Source: Gemmataceae bacterium (GTDB lineage Bacteria > Planctomycetota > Planctomycetia > Gemmatales > Gemmataceae). From it: 41,106 nt of DNA. Location: the NCBI GenBank assembly GCA_028288765.1, contig JAQGHQ010000294.1, forward strand, positions 1-41,106, written 5' to 3'. The notes below the pieces were generated by a model that worked only from the letters and a program-made list of their open reading frames with translations, was not told where the DNA came from and did not search any database. The position numbers were made by a program, and so were the translations under genes. Shown here one piece after another: positions 1 through 7,852 of this stretch (the first letter of the stretch is position 1; every line of letters starts with the position of its first letter).

Positions 1-226
1 AAAGTCTTCCCGCTCATGACGCGCCCTCGCACGATCGGACGGGCCGCATTGCTGAGCACAGGGCAAAATAAGTCGGGCGATACAAAGACCGAAACTGTAT
101 AGCATTCAGGCACGGAAGTGCCATTCCCCAGTGGGTTCGTGTATTAGACGGCGGGCACGGACCCGCCGCGGTCGACGAGCGGGCCGTGTTTCCCCGACCC
201 GCCCCGCGCTCCCGGCCGCCAGCCCC
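1..226. other. 5' flank without a recognised gene
   Basis: No convincing coding sequence or RNA gene is visible. Reading frames across this stretch are extensions of antisense shadows of the regulator gene that ends at 227. A short GC-rich hairpin (GCGGG-N6-CCCGC, near 150-165) lies downstream of that gene's stop codon and could help end its transcript, but no T-run follows on the relevant strand. Confidence 0.4.
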
Positions 227-2167
227 TCACACCCCGACCGGCTCGACCGCGTTCGCCAGCGCGTCGCGGTCGATGCACTTCTTCTTGATCTTGGTGTGCA
301 GGGTGTCCCGGCTCATCCCCAGAAGCCGGGCCGCGTGGCTCACGTTCCCGCCGGTCTGCCGCAGGGCCCGGTGGATCGCCCACGTCTCGATCTCGTCCAT
401 GTCCAGGCTCGGCGGCATGTCGACCGGCCCGCCCCCGGTCCCGCCCGCCGGCTCCGCGCCCCCGGACAGGGGCAGCGAGTCGGCGTCCAGCACGTCCGTC
501 TCGCTCATCACCGCCGCACTCTCGATCACCGCCCGCAGCTGGCGGACGTTCCCCGGCCAGGCGTGGGCCTGGAGCTTGACCATCGCCGACCCGGTCAGTT
601 TGAAGGTCCGCCGGCACTCGGCCGACGCCTTCGCCAGGAAGAACCCGGCCAGTTCCGGGATGTCCTCCGGGTGTTCCCGCAGGGGGGGGACGCGGATCTG
701 GATCACCTTCAGCCGGAAGTACAGGTCCGCCCGGAACCGCCCGGCCTTGACCTCCTCCTCCAGGTTCCGGTGGGTGGCCGCGACGATCCGCACGTCCACC
801 TTCACGTCCTGCGTCGCCCCGACCGGGCGGAACGCCTTCCCCTCGATCACCCGCAACAGCTTCGCCTGGCACTCCGGCGACAACTCGGCGACCTCGTCCA
901 GGAACAGCGTCCCCTCGTCCGCCTGCTGGAACATCCCGGGGTGGTCGCGGTCGGCCCCGCTGAACGCCCCCTTCTTGTACCCGAACAGTTCCGCCTCGAG
1001 CAGGGTCGGGGCGATCGCCGCGCAGTTCACCACGACCAGCGGCCCGCACGCCCGCCGGCTGTTCCGGTGGATCGCCAGGGCCACCAGCTCCTTCCCCGCC
1101 CCGCTCTCCCCGTGGACCAGGACGGTGTACAGCTGCGGGGCCGCCCGGAAGATCTGCTGCCGCAGGTGGATGACCGCCCCGCTCTCCCCGATGATCTCGT
1201 CGGCCGCCGGGGTGTGGGTGCGGAGCCGGGAGTTCTCGGCCTCCAGGGTCCGGCGGGTCCGGTGGATCTCCAGCCCGTGCGACAGGAACCCGGCGACGGC
1301 CTCGATGAACCGGACGTCCCGCTCTAGGAACGCCCGCCCGGACCGGTACACGTGCAGGGCCGCGAACGACTCCCCGGACGCCTTGAGGGGGATGCAGATC
1401 GCGTCCGAGAACGACGACAGGCTGTCGGTCGGGGGGTGGGCGGAGGTCAGGTCCGGGAACAGCCAGACCGTCTTCCCGGTCTGGTACGCCTGCTGGGTGA
1501 GCCGCCGGCTGAGCGGGACGTCGACGGCCGCCGCCTCGGGCATGACCACCTTCGGGAGCGGGTCGTCCGGGTCGAAGCTCAGGTACCCGGCGAGCTTGGC
1601 CGTGGTCTGGTGCAGGATCGCCCGCAGGGCCAGCACGATCAGGTCGTGCGGGGCCTTCGCCTCGACCGTCCCGGTCATGAACTTGCACAGGGCGGTCAGC
1701 TCGTCCACCCGGAGCTGGTTGGCCGACTCCTCCGGGGGCGGGTCGGCGGGCTGGGTGCGGCCGGCCGGGAACTCGTGGACCTTGGTCGACCCGTGGTGGT
1801 TCTCCGCCGACGAGCGGCGGGTGGGGATGGTCGCCGGGGCGGCGGGCGGCGTGTGCTGCCCGACCCCGGCCCTCGCCTGGGTGGTGAACCGGATCACCAC
1901 CTCCCCGATCTTGATCGCCCGCCCGTCGGCCAGGTCGACCGCCCCGCTGATCTTCGCCCCGTCCAGCCGGGTGCCGTTGAGCCCGAAATCGCGGAGGTGC
2001 CAGCGGCCGTCCTCGAAGTAAATCTTGGCGTGCAGCCGCGACGCGAGATCGTCGCGGAGGACGACGGTGTTGTCCCGGCTCCGGCCCAGGGTGACGGTCT
2101 GACCGGGGGCCAGGTCCACGGACAACGGCAGGCAGTCGCCGGCCTCGACGGTGAGTCGCGCTCGCAT
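227..2167 (-). CDS. FHA-GAF sigma54-dependent transcriptional activator (Fis-type HTH)
   Basis: 646-aa cytoplasmic enhancer-binding protein expected to activate sigma54 promoters. An N-terminal FHA domain (about 5-95) shows GRS at 28-30, SRLHAKI at 43-49 and NGT at 64-66, which is the phosphothreonine-binding pattern. A GAF-like sensor region covers about 150-300. The AAA+ core (about 322-550) has Walker A GESGAGKE at 353-360, the sigma54-contact loop as GAFSGA at 400-405 (the usual form is GAFTGA), Walker B LFLDEV at 421-426 and the WPGNVRQL motif at 537-544. A Fis-type helix-turn-helix follows at about 596-630. There is no receiver domain, so the input is probably a kinase-modified partner via FHA, or a ligand via GAF. 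The ATG at 2167 has GGAG 11 nt upstream. It is divergent from leuD; nothing shows that it controls leuD. The family call is firm; the target genes are unknown. Confidence 0.93.
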   Translation of the reverse strand: MRARLTVEAGDCLPLSVDLAPGQTVTLGRSRDNTVVLRDDLASRLHAKIYFEDGRWHLRDFGLNGTRLDGAKISGAVDLADGRAIKIGEVVIRFTTQARAGVGQHTPPAAPATIPTRRSSAENHHGSTKVHEFPAGRTQPADPPPEESANQLRVDELTALCKFMTGTVEAKAPHDLIVLALRAILHQTTAKLAGYLSFDPDDPLPKVVMPEAAAVDVPLSRRLTQQAYQTGKTVWLFPDLTSAHPPTDSLSSFSDAICIPLKASGESFAALHVYRSGRAFLERDVRFIEAVAGFLSHGLEIHRTRRTLEAENSRLRTHTPAADEIIGESGAVIHLRQQIFRAAPQLYTVLVHGESGAGKELVALAIHRNSRRACGPLVVVNCAAIAPTLLEAELFGYKKGAFSGADRDHPGMFQQADEGTLFLDEVAELSPECQAKLLRVIEGKAFRPVGATQDVKVDVRIVAATHRNLEEEVKAGRFRADLYFRLKVIQIRVPPLREHPEDIPELAGFFLAKASAECRRTFKLTGSAMVKLQAHAWPGNVRQLRAVIESAAVMSETDVLDADSLPLSGGAEPAGGTGGGPVDMPPSLDMDEIETWAIHRALRQTGGNVSHAARLLGMSRDTLHTKIKKKCIDRDALANAVEPVGV

Positions 2168-2300
2168 ACGCCGGGGTCGCTCCAGACGGGGTCGGTCGCG
2201 GGCACTGCGGCGGGGCGTGCCGTTCGGGAAGCCGGCCGACCGACCGGGTTAAAAAAACTTTAGCACGGGAATTCCACGGCGCACGCCCCGAGCGAAGGGG

Positions 2301-2329
2301 TTACCGGGAACTGGGCAGCGGGGTACAAT
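2301..2329 (+). promoter_or_regulatory. Candidate sigma70-type promoter for leuD
   Basis: TACAAT at 2324-2329 matches the -10 consensus at 5 of 6 positions. It is preceded at a 17-bp spacing by TTACCG (2301-2306), a weak -35. The leuD ATG is 41 bp downstream. The surrounding sequence is less GC-rich than the coding DNA. This is a pattern match only. Confidence 0.35.
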
Positions 2330-2370
2330 GTCAGCCTTCTGTGACCCCACAACATCGGCGGGCGAACATC

Positions 2371-2937
2371 ATGCAGCGGCGAATCGAGGGGAAAGCTTAT
2401 GTGCTAGGCGATAACGTTGATACGGACCAGATTATTCCAGCCCAGTACCTCACGTACAACCCCTCTATTCCCGCCGAATACAAAATGTTCGGGAAGTACG
2501 CCCTGAGCGGGGTTCCGGACGACGCGGCCGGATTGCCGAAGGGACATGTCTCCTTCCATGGGCCGGACGACGATTTCGTCTCCCCGTACCGCATTATAAT
2601 CGGCGGAAAAAACTTCGGGTGTGGATCGAGTCGCGAGCACGCCCCGATCGCCCTGGCCGCGGCCGGGATCGTTGCCGTCGTGGCGGAATTCTACGCCCGG
2701 ATCTTCTTCCGAAATTCGGTGAACGGCGGGTACTTGATCCCGGTCGAGTCGAAGACCCGGCTGGCGGACCAGGTCTGCACCGGCGACGACCTCGTGATCG
2801 ACCTGACCGCGAACACGTTAACCAACAAGACGACCGGCGACGTGTGGGAGTTGCACCCGCTCGGCGAAATCGCCCCGATCCTGGAGGCCGGCGGGCTGTT
2901 CCCCTACGCCCAGTCGGTGGGAATGTTGGCGAAGTGA
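2371..2937 (+). CDS. leuD: 3-isopropylmalate dehydratase small subunit
   Basis: 188-aa swivel-domain subunit of the aconitase-family enzyme that isomerises 2-isopropylmalate to 3-isopropylmalate in leucine synthesis. The N-terminus has the family pattern GDNVDTDQIIPAQYL. The conserved GGKNFGCGSSREHAP motif, which forms part of the active site, follows, then FYARIFFRNSVNGG. The length fits the 160-200 aa of stand-alone small subunits. ATG 2371 is preferred; an in-frame GTG at 2341 adds ten residues (TPQHRRANI) that are not family-like. The catalytic partner (leuC) is not adjacent: it lies at 27773-29086. A role as the small subunit of a related homoaconitase-like enzyme cannot be excluded. The 5' part of the gene is less GC-rich than its surroundings. 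Confidence 0.93.
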   Translation: MQRRIEGKAYVLGDNVDTDQIIPAQYLTYNPSIPAEYKMFGKYALSGVPDDAAGLPKGHVSFHGPDDDFVSPYRIIIGGKNFGCGSSREHAPIALAAAGIVAVVAEFYARIFFRNSVNGGYLIPVESKTRLADQVCTGDDLVIDLTANTLTNKTTGDVWELHPLGEIAPILEAGGLFPYAQSVGMLAK

Positions 2938-2969
2938 GCAGTGGTGTGGGCGGGGGGCAGAGTTTGGTG

Positions 2970-3100
2970 TTGGAGCCCCGGCCGGTAGCCCGGGGTGACA
3001 ACCCCGGGCGGGGGAACGCGGTCCTCAACTCGGCTCGACCCCTTCGGCCACCCAGGGTTGTCACCCCGGGCTACCAGCAATCGCCCCTCCAGGGCTCCAA
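2970..3100. repeat. Long imperfect palindromic repeat, family 1, copy A
   Basis: The ends are TTGGAGCCC (2970-2978) and GGGCTCCAA (3092-3100). Inside are GGTAGCCCGGGGTGACAACC on the left and its near-complement GGTTGTCACCCCGGGCTACC on the right. The loop (GGGGAACGCGGTCCTCAACT followed by CGGCTCGACCCCTTCGGCC) is almost identical to the loop of the copy at 9888-10030. Because the loop is conserved as well as the stem, the whole unit has spread as one sequence. It lies between the convergent leuD and the 321-aa lipoprotein gene, where it could also act as a bidirectional terminator. Confidence 0.85.
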
Positions 3101-3128
3101 TCCAACTTCAACCATCTCTGCCCGCTAC

Positions 3129-4091
3129 TCATCGCGTCGGCCGAAATTCCGCGAGGTTGATCGGGTTCGTCTTCGGGATTTCGGGGCGGGCAAAGAGGTT
3201 CCGGCGGGCCTGGTCGTCGGCCGGCATCTGGTTCACCTGGGCGCCCTTCAGCGTCAGGTCCATGGTGAAGTCCTGCCCCTCCCACCGCAGGGTCACGTGC
3301 GTCGGATACTGAACGGCCACCGGGGAGCGCGGGTCGATCCCGGCTTCCACCGTTTCGACGGCCCTCACCTCGGCCGACGCGATCACCTGCTTGCTCCGGG
3401 CGTCTCGGATGACGTGCTTCTTCACCACCGGGCGGGCGCCGCCGCCGTTGTGATCGAACACGATCTCCTTGATGACCGGGACCTTGGCCGGGGTCATCGC
3501 CTCCCAGCCCAGGGTGTACGTCCGGTCCCGGTCCCGGGGGTTCGGCCTCGTCAGCTCGTATTTGACCTCGGGGGGAGGCTTGAACGTCGTCATCCCCAGG
3601 GCCTGCATCACCCAGTCCGGCTCGAACGGGATGTCGTTCGGCAGCCGCGCCCGCCCGCTGTCGAAGTCGGTGTGCGAGGCGTACACGTACGTCGCCCCGT
3701 CATTCGGGACGTCCATGTAGAGCCAGAACTGCTCGGGGTTCGACCCGATAATCACCTTGGACCCGACCACCCGCCCGTTCCCGACCAGCCGGAAGCTCCG
3801 CGGCTGGGCACACCACAGGTGCCCGTCGAGCGTCGCCGGAACGGGGAGGGCCTTTCCGGAGATCCGCATCGAGCTCTTCTCGTACTGGATCGACTGCAGC
3901 CGGCTCGCCCGGTCGTTCAGGTAGGCGACGAGTTTTTCCGGGGTGACGTCCTTCGGATCCATCGCCCCGCCTCGGTCCCGGTCCCGGTCCCGGTCCCGGA
4001 CCTGGTCCCGCTCCCGCCACTCCTTCATCCAGTTGCACCCGCCCGCCGGGGCCACCAGCGCGGCGAGGACCAGGAGCTGTCGAGTCCGCAT
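3129..4091 (-). CDS. Putative lipoprotein, LolA-like fold suspected, function unknown
   Basis: 320 aa. The start at 4091 gives a type II signal peptide (MRTRQLLVLAALVAP) ending in a lipobox-like AGGC, and has GAGG about 6 nt upstream; a longer in-frame start 20 codons earlier would bury the signal. After the lipid cysteine comes a charged arginine/aspartate run (RDRDRDRDRD) encoded by a hexanucleotide repeat. The rest is a beta-rich, soluble domain (PEKLVAYLNDRASRLQSIQY... to the end) of the kind seen in planctomycete outer-membrane lipoprotein-sorting or DUF1571-like proteins; I infer that similarity and cannot confirm it. Probably attached to a membrane on its periplasmic face. The neighbour at 4220-4708 is on the same strand, 128 bp upstream, so co-transcription is possible. 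Confidence 0.75.
   Translation of the reverse strand: MRTRQLLVLAALVAPAGGCNWMKEWRERDQVRDRDRDRDRGGAMDPKDVTPEKLVAYLNDRASRLQSIQYEKSSMRISGKALPVPATLDGHLWCAQPRSFRLVGNGRVVGSKVIIGSNPEQFWLYMDVPNDGATYVYASHTDFDSGRARLPNDIPFEPDWVMQALGMTTFKPPPEVKYELTRPNPRDRDRTYTLGWEAMTPAKVPVIKEIVFDHNGGGARPVVKKHVIRDARSKQVIASAEVRAVETVEAGIDPRSPVAVQYPTHVTLRWEGQDFTMDLTLKGAQVNQMPADDQARRNLFARPEIPKTNPINLAEFRPTR
3973..3996. repeat. Hexanucleotide tandem repeat (CGGTCC)4
   Basis: Four perfect CGGTCC units plus a partial fifth, in frame inside the lipoprotein gene. On the coding strand they give alternating Asp-Arg codons just after the lipobox. Because the unit is six bases, changes in copy number would lengthen or shorten the charged linker without a frameshift. 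Confidence 0.85.
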
Positions 4092-4219
4092 GGGCAACCT
4101 CTTCGCGGTCGGCGGTCGGCAGTGGACGGTTGAAAACCACACGGCGGGCATGCGGGCGGTGAAAACGGAGGGCGGCCCACGGGTTTGACGGCCCGCCGTC
4201 TACCGCCCACTACCCGCTG

Positions 4220-4708
4220 TTACTCCCACCCGAGCACCCGGAACACCTCGGCCTGGACGGCGGCGACCTGGTCGTCGGCCAGCCGCGGATCAACCACCTG
4301 ATGCACGGCCCCGCCCCGGGAATCCCGGACGAGCATCACGTCGCGGCCGGCGTCGTCCCGGAACACGTCCTCGAACTTGAACCGCTTCCGCCGCATCAGG
4401 AGCAGGGCGGCGACGTACCGGAAGTTCCGGCCGTCCGGGTCGGCGGAGTCCTTCAGCCGGTCGAAGCAGTCGAGCAGGAGGTCGTCGTTGACCACCGGCC
4501 TGCGGGGTTTGTCGGCCGCCGGGACCCGCCCGCACCAGTACGCGACGTTCCCGGCCGGCGGTCCGACCCAGGCGTCCGCCGCGTAGTCCCTGCGGACCAA
4601 CTTCCCGCCGTCCTCGACAAGGACACCGTAGAACCGGTCGCCGGGTTTTAGCTCCCGGCCGGACGCCGCGCACACCCGGGTCGGGCCCTGGATCTCGTAT
4701 TCGGTCAT
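4220..4708 (-). CDS. Conserved-looking hypothetical protein, 162 aa
   Basis: Start ATG at 4708 (MTEYEIQGPTRVCAASGREL); the open frame runs upstream but that part overlaps a repeat cluster and is not protein-like. The N-terminal half has scattered cysteines (VCAASGREL... and AYWCGRVP) that could bind metal. The C-terminal half is helical and basic (LLLMRRKRFKFEDVFRDD...). There is no signal peptide or membrane segment, so it is probably cytoplasmic. I do not recognise a named family. The style (a modified zinc-ribbon-like start followed by a region naming a data field) is common in planctomycete hypothetical proteins. It sits between two exported proteins on the same strand and could be in their transcript. 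Confidence 0.7.
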   Translation of the reverse strand: MTEYEIQGPTRVCAASGRELKPGDRFYGVLVEDGGKLVRRDYAADAWVGPPAGNVAYWCGRVPAADKPRRPVVNDDLLLDCFDRLKDSADPDGRNFRYVAALLLMRRKRFKFEDVFRDDAGRDVMLVRDSRGGAVHQVVDPRLADDQVAAVQAEVFRVLGWE

Positions 4709-4732
4709 CGGGCCGCGTCCTGCTTCTTTCTG

Positions 4733-4858
4733 GATCTGCGGACCGCGGGCGTCCCGGCCCGCCCGCCCGTTCCGGTATCTGTGGATTGTGGGTGTCCCGG
4801 CCCGCTCGGTCCGCTCTCTCGACTCGTCGAGGAGCGGCCAAGACGGCCGCGGTCCACA
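4733..4858. repeat. Cluster of three degenerate ~33-bp GC-rich repeats
   Basis: Two direct copies (about 4733-4765 and 4771-4804) share the core GTCCCGGCCCGC and an ATCTG at one end. A third copy in the opposite orientation (about 4828-4858) shares GCCGCGGTCCACAGA. They fill the space between the 162-aa gene and the peroxiredoxin-like gene. The copies differ by several substitutions, so they are old or fast-changing. Confidence 0.55.
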
Positions 4859-4909
4859 GAGGAACACCCTCGCCCAAGCATCCTACCCCGCGGTTCTGCC
4901 CGCCACCAA

Positions 4910-6478
4910 TCACGGCCGCCGGCCGGACGGGGCGATCGGTGTGCCGGCCGGGTAAGGTGTACCGGATGAGCTGACTGTACCGGGCGAACGAGTCAGGAGA
5001 GCGTCCACCTGCTCGCGCGCCAGGAACCCGGTTTCCGCCCCGACCCCGGTAAACGCCCACCGCACCGTCCCGGTCCCGTCGATCACCACGAACCGCGGGA
5101 AGGTCTCGACGCCGTAGGCGGGCGCCGCCGCCGCCCCGTCGTACACCGGGACCGACAGCTTCAACCGGTTCCGGTCCTTCACCCCGGCCGCGGGGTCGCC
5201 AAAGACGGCCAGCGGGACGACCGTGAGCTGAGGCCCGTACCGCTTCTGGAGGGCGTCGGCGACCGCCAGCGACAGGTCCGTCGTCTCCCGCCCCGGCATG
5301 AAGAACACGAGGACGACCGGCTTCCCCCGGGCATCGCCCAGCCGGAACCCGCCCGCCCGGAAGTCGGGGGCGGGTTGGCCCACGGCGGGAGGCGTCTTCC
5401 CTTCCGGGGGCCGGGCAGGGGGGGCGGGGGGCGTCACCACCGGGGCGGGCGGCGCGGCGGGGATCGCTTCCCCCCGCCGGCCGGCGTCGAGCTGGCGGCG
5501 GACGGCCAACACCGCCCCGCGGTACGGCGTGCCCGGGTCGTTCTCCGCCAGGTACTCGTCGAGGTTCCGCAGCCGGACCTTGAACGGCTCCGGGCCGAGC
5601 CTGGCGGCGTCCCGCAGGAGCGGGGCGAGGTCGGCCGCGGCGGCGTGGGCCACCTCGATCTCCTGCCGGTACCGGTCGTAGGTCCGGCCGCCGGTGCGGT
5701 CCCGGTCCCTCAGCTCGTACTTCACCTCGACCCGGACTGCCGGGGCCGGGGCGATCCCGTCCCGCTGGCAGATCACCCGGTGGACGCGGCGGGCGGTCCG
5801 GTCCTGCGTCGAGACCCACACCTCGTCGACCCGCTGCCACGACGTCTGCCCACCCCGGGGGGTCTCCCAGTCGGCGGGCTGCTGCACCATCAGGAGGTGC
5901 TCGCACTGCTCGCCGTTGATGAAGTCGGACCCCTTCGCGTGCCAGGTCTCGGCGGGCCGGGACGGGTCGGTGGAGGCGGCCGTCCACGACCCGGCCGCCC
6001 CCGGCCGCGGCGGGAACATGCCGAACTCGAACGGGGCGAACGCGTCGAGCGGCGGGGCCGGGAGCGTCCGGGCCGGGGTGTCCGCGGCGAACCGGAGCGG
6101 GACCGGGCCGGGCGGGGCGAGCAGGTGGACGGTCCCGTCCTCGTGGACGCGGACGAGGTCGAGCCGGGCGGCCGGGGGCGCCGGGGGGCGGGCGGAGCTC
6201 ACCCCGGTCACGACCGGGACCGCCCCGGACACCGCCGTGTCGTCAACGCGGCGGAGCAGGGTGAGGACGGCGGCGTCGGCCCACGTCTCCCGCCGGTCGA
6301 GGACGAACACCCGGACTTCGAGGGCGTGCGCGCGGCGGAACCGGGTCCCGGGCCGGTCCACGGCCTCCGTCACGGTCCCGGTGTACGTCAGCTCGTCGCC
6401 CCGCTGGAGCTTCGGGCCGGCCCCGGGTGGTGCGGCCGGGAGTAGCAGGGTGAGTGAAAGGAGCCCGGCGGGTGACAC
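4910..6478 (-). CDS. Exported protein with C-terminal peroxiredoxin/TlpA-like domain lacking the catalytic cysteine
   Basis: 522 aa. A GTG start at 6478 is supported by GGAGG 5 nt upstream and gives a short signal peptide (SPAGLLSLTLLLPAA). The N-terminal two-thirds (to about 340) is a beta-rich region of unknown function, ending in a proline/alanine-rich linker (about 345-375). The C-terminal 130 residues read as a redoxin fold: VGQPAPDF entry motif, GKPVVLVFFMPGRETTD where the active-site loop should be, and ETFPRFVVIDGTGTVRW with the cis-proline. The peroxidatic/thioredoxin cysteine is missing (the loop reads MPGRETTD), so redox catalysis of the usual kind is unlikely; a binding or scaffold role is inferred. 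It is divergent from the membrane-protein gene at 6737. Confidence 0.82.
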   Translation of the reverse strand: MSPAGLLSLTLLLPAAPPGAGPKLQRGDELTYTGTVTEAVDRPGTRFRRAHALEVRVFVLDRRETWADAAVLTLLRRVDDTAVSGAVPVVTGVSSARPPAPPAARLDLVRVHEDGTVHLLAPPGPVPLRFAADTPARTLPAPPLDAFAPFEFGMFPPRPGAAGSWTAASTDPSRPAETWHAKGSDFINGEQCEHLLMVQQPADWETPRGGQTSWQRVDEVWVSTQDRTARRVHRVICQRDGIAPAPAVRVEVKYELRDRDRTGGRTYDRYRQEIEVAHAAAADLAPLLRDAARLGPEPFKVRLRNLDEYLAENDPGTPYRGAVLAVRRQLDAGRRGEAIPAAPPAPVVTPPAPPARPPEGKTPPAVGQPAPDFRAGGFRLGDARGKPVVLVFFMPGRETTDLSLAVADALQKRYGPQLTVVPLAVFGDPAAGVKDRNRLKLSVPVYDGAAAAPAYGVETFPRFVVIDGTGTVRWAFTGVGAETGFLAREQVDALLTRSPGTVSSSGTPYPAGTPIAPSGRRP

Positions 6479-6736
6479 ATGAACCTCCGGCAGGGAGAGT
6501 CCCCAGGCGGGTGGGGACTATACCCTCACCGGCGGCCGATGCAACCGCAGATGGAAACGGGGTAAGCTTGGTAAGAAGCCGAAACCCGGCCTTGGTGCCG
6601 GGCGGAAGGGATCGGGGCACCGTTGATCGCTTCTCGTTCCGGGGAAGGGGATTCGGTCCGGCCGGGAGGGTTGACGGCCCGTCGCGCCGTCCGGAGGATA
6701 CCGAGACCGATCGATTCGCTCTCCCGGAGCTGTGCC

Positions 6737-7612
6737 GTGACCCTGCTGCTCACCTTCCTCCTGGTGACGTTCGCCCTGTTCGCCCTGTTCTGGGGCGGGA
6801 CGCTCGTCGCCCAGGGGTACCTCTACCAGCAGCCGACCGACCGGCTCCCGCTCCGGGCCGCCGCCGCGGCCGCGCTCGTCGGGGCGTTCCTGACGTTCTG
6901 GGTCTGGGTCGACAAGCGGAGCCCCGGGAAGTACGACACGTTCTTCGAGTTCGCCCCGTACAGCACGACCACGTTCACCGAGTTCGAGGCGGTCCGGTGG
7001 ACCCGCGACCCGGCCGCGGGCGCGAAGAAGGTGGAGTTCAAGAAGGACGCGAAGGGCGGCCCGGCCGAGACGACGGCGCGGTTCAAGCGGGCGCCCGGGG
7101 GCGCGACCCCGAAGTTCGTGGAGGAGAGAACGGGCCGGGAGTTCAAGCTGAACGACTCCGACACGATGACGGCGGCGCTGTTGCTGAAGGGACCGGACGG
7201 CGGTGCCCCGGTGCGGTTCAAGGCGGACCTGAAGGAAGACAAGCGGACCGGCGGGCTGACCTACTCGGGCGAGCGGCGGTTCACCGAGGAGAACGGCAGC
7301 CGGTACGTCCGCGGCGACCAGCTCGGGGTGTTGTATGTCCCCAGTAACTCGGTGGTGGTCCTGGCCCTGCTGATCAACTTCCTGCTGTTCGTCGTCTGGT
7401 TCGCGGCGTTCTGGCCGGTGCTGCGGTTCGGGGTCGGGCACGCCCTGGGCCTGGCCGCGGTGTTCGGGCTCGTCACGATGCTGCTCGTGATGCCGCTCCT
7501 GTTCAAGCCGAACCGGGCCCCCCGGGCGATCGGGAAACCCGAGGACGGGAACCCGGCGTCGTCCGCCGGCACGCGCGAGCGGCCGAAGATCGCCCCGGAC
7601 GCGGACCGCTGA
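6737..7612 (+). CDS. Membrane protein of unknown function
   Basis: 291 aa from the GTG at 6737, which has GGAG 7 nt upstream; the frame is open to 6623, but the earlier part is arginine-rich and unlike an N-terminus. Predicted layout: hydrophobic segment at about 2-22 (TLLLTFLLVTFALFALFWGG), a second at about 34-52, a soluble charged domain of about 150 residues (FEFAPYSTTTFTEFEAVRW... to ...YVRGDQLGVLYVP), then two closely spaced hydrophobic segments near the C-terminus (VVVLALLINFLLFVVWF and ALGLAAVFGLVTMLLVMPLL) and a basic tail. No known family recognised. It faces the 629-aa TlpA-like gene in a convergent arrangement. Confidence 0.72.
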   Translation: MTLLLTFLLVTFALFALFWGGTLVAQGYLYQQPTDRLPLRAAAAAALVGAFLTFWVWVDKRSPGKYDTFFEFAPYSTTTFTEFEAVRWTRDPAAGAKKVEFKKDAKGGPAETTARFKRAPGGATPKFVEERTGREFKLNDSDTMTAALLLKGPDGGAPVRFKADLKEDKRTGGLTYSGERRFTEENGSRYVRGDQLGVLYVPSNSVVVLALLINFLLFVVWFAAFWPVLRFGVGHALGLAAVFGLVTMLLVMPLLFKPNRAPRAIGKPEDGNPASSAGTRERPKIAPDADR

Positions 7613-7661
7613 CGTGATGCCAGTCGGCCGACCGGATGCGTTGTCGAAAGGATGGCGTGGC

Positions 7662-7727
7662 GCGGGCCGCCCCGGGGGCGGCCGCGACCCGAGAGTTGTA
7701 GGGGCCGCCTTCCGCGGCGGCCCGGGT
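7662..7727. terminator. Candidate bidirectional terminator / paired GC hairpins
   Basis: Two adjacent hairpins lie in the 240-bp gap between convergent genes. The first is GGCCGCCC facing GGGCGGCC (about 7666-7684). The second is GGGCCGCC (7702-7709), six-base loop, GGCGGCCC (7716-7723), enclosed by ACCCG/CGGGT. No long T-run follows on either strand, so intrinsic termination is only inferred from position. Confidence 0.35.
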
Positions 7728-7852
7728 TCTGTCTGATACCGGAACCCGGTCAGGCGGTCGCGTTCGGTTCGGTCACCCCCATGTCCACCCCGAGCGGTGG
7801 ACATGCGCCACCCGACCCCATGCGACCGACTCATCGGGTTCGTGTCTGAGGG

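Noticed and set aside
144..1688. Long antisense and alternative-frame open frames across the sigma54-activator and other high-GC genes
   Set aside because: They are by-products of high GC at third codon positions; the translated sequences are Arg/Pro/Gly-rich with no domain, while the opposite strand encodes a clear protein.
2341..2370. GTG 2341 as the leuD start
   Set aside because: The added residues do not match the family N-terminus and no ribosome site precedes the GTG; ATG 2371 starts at the conserved sequence.
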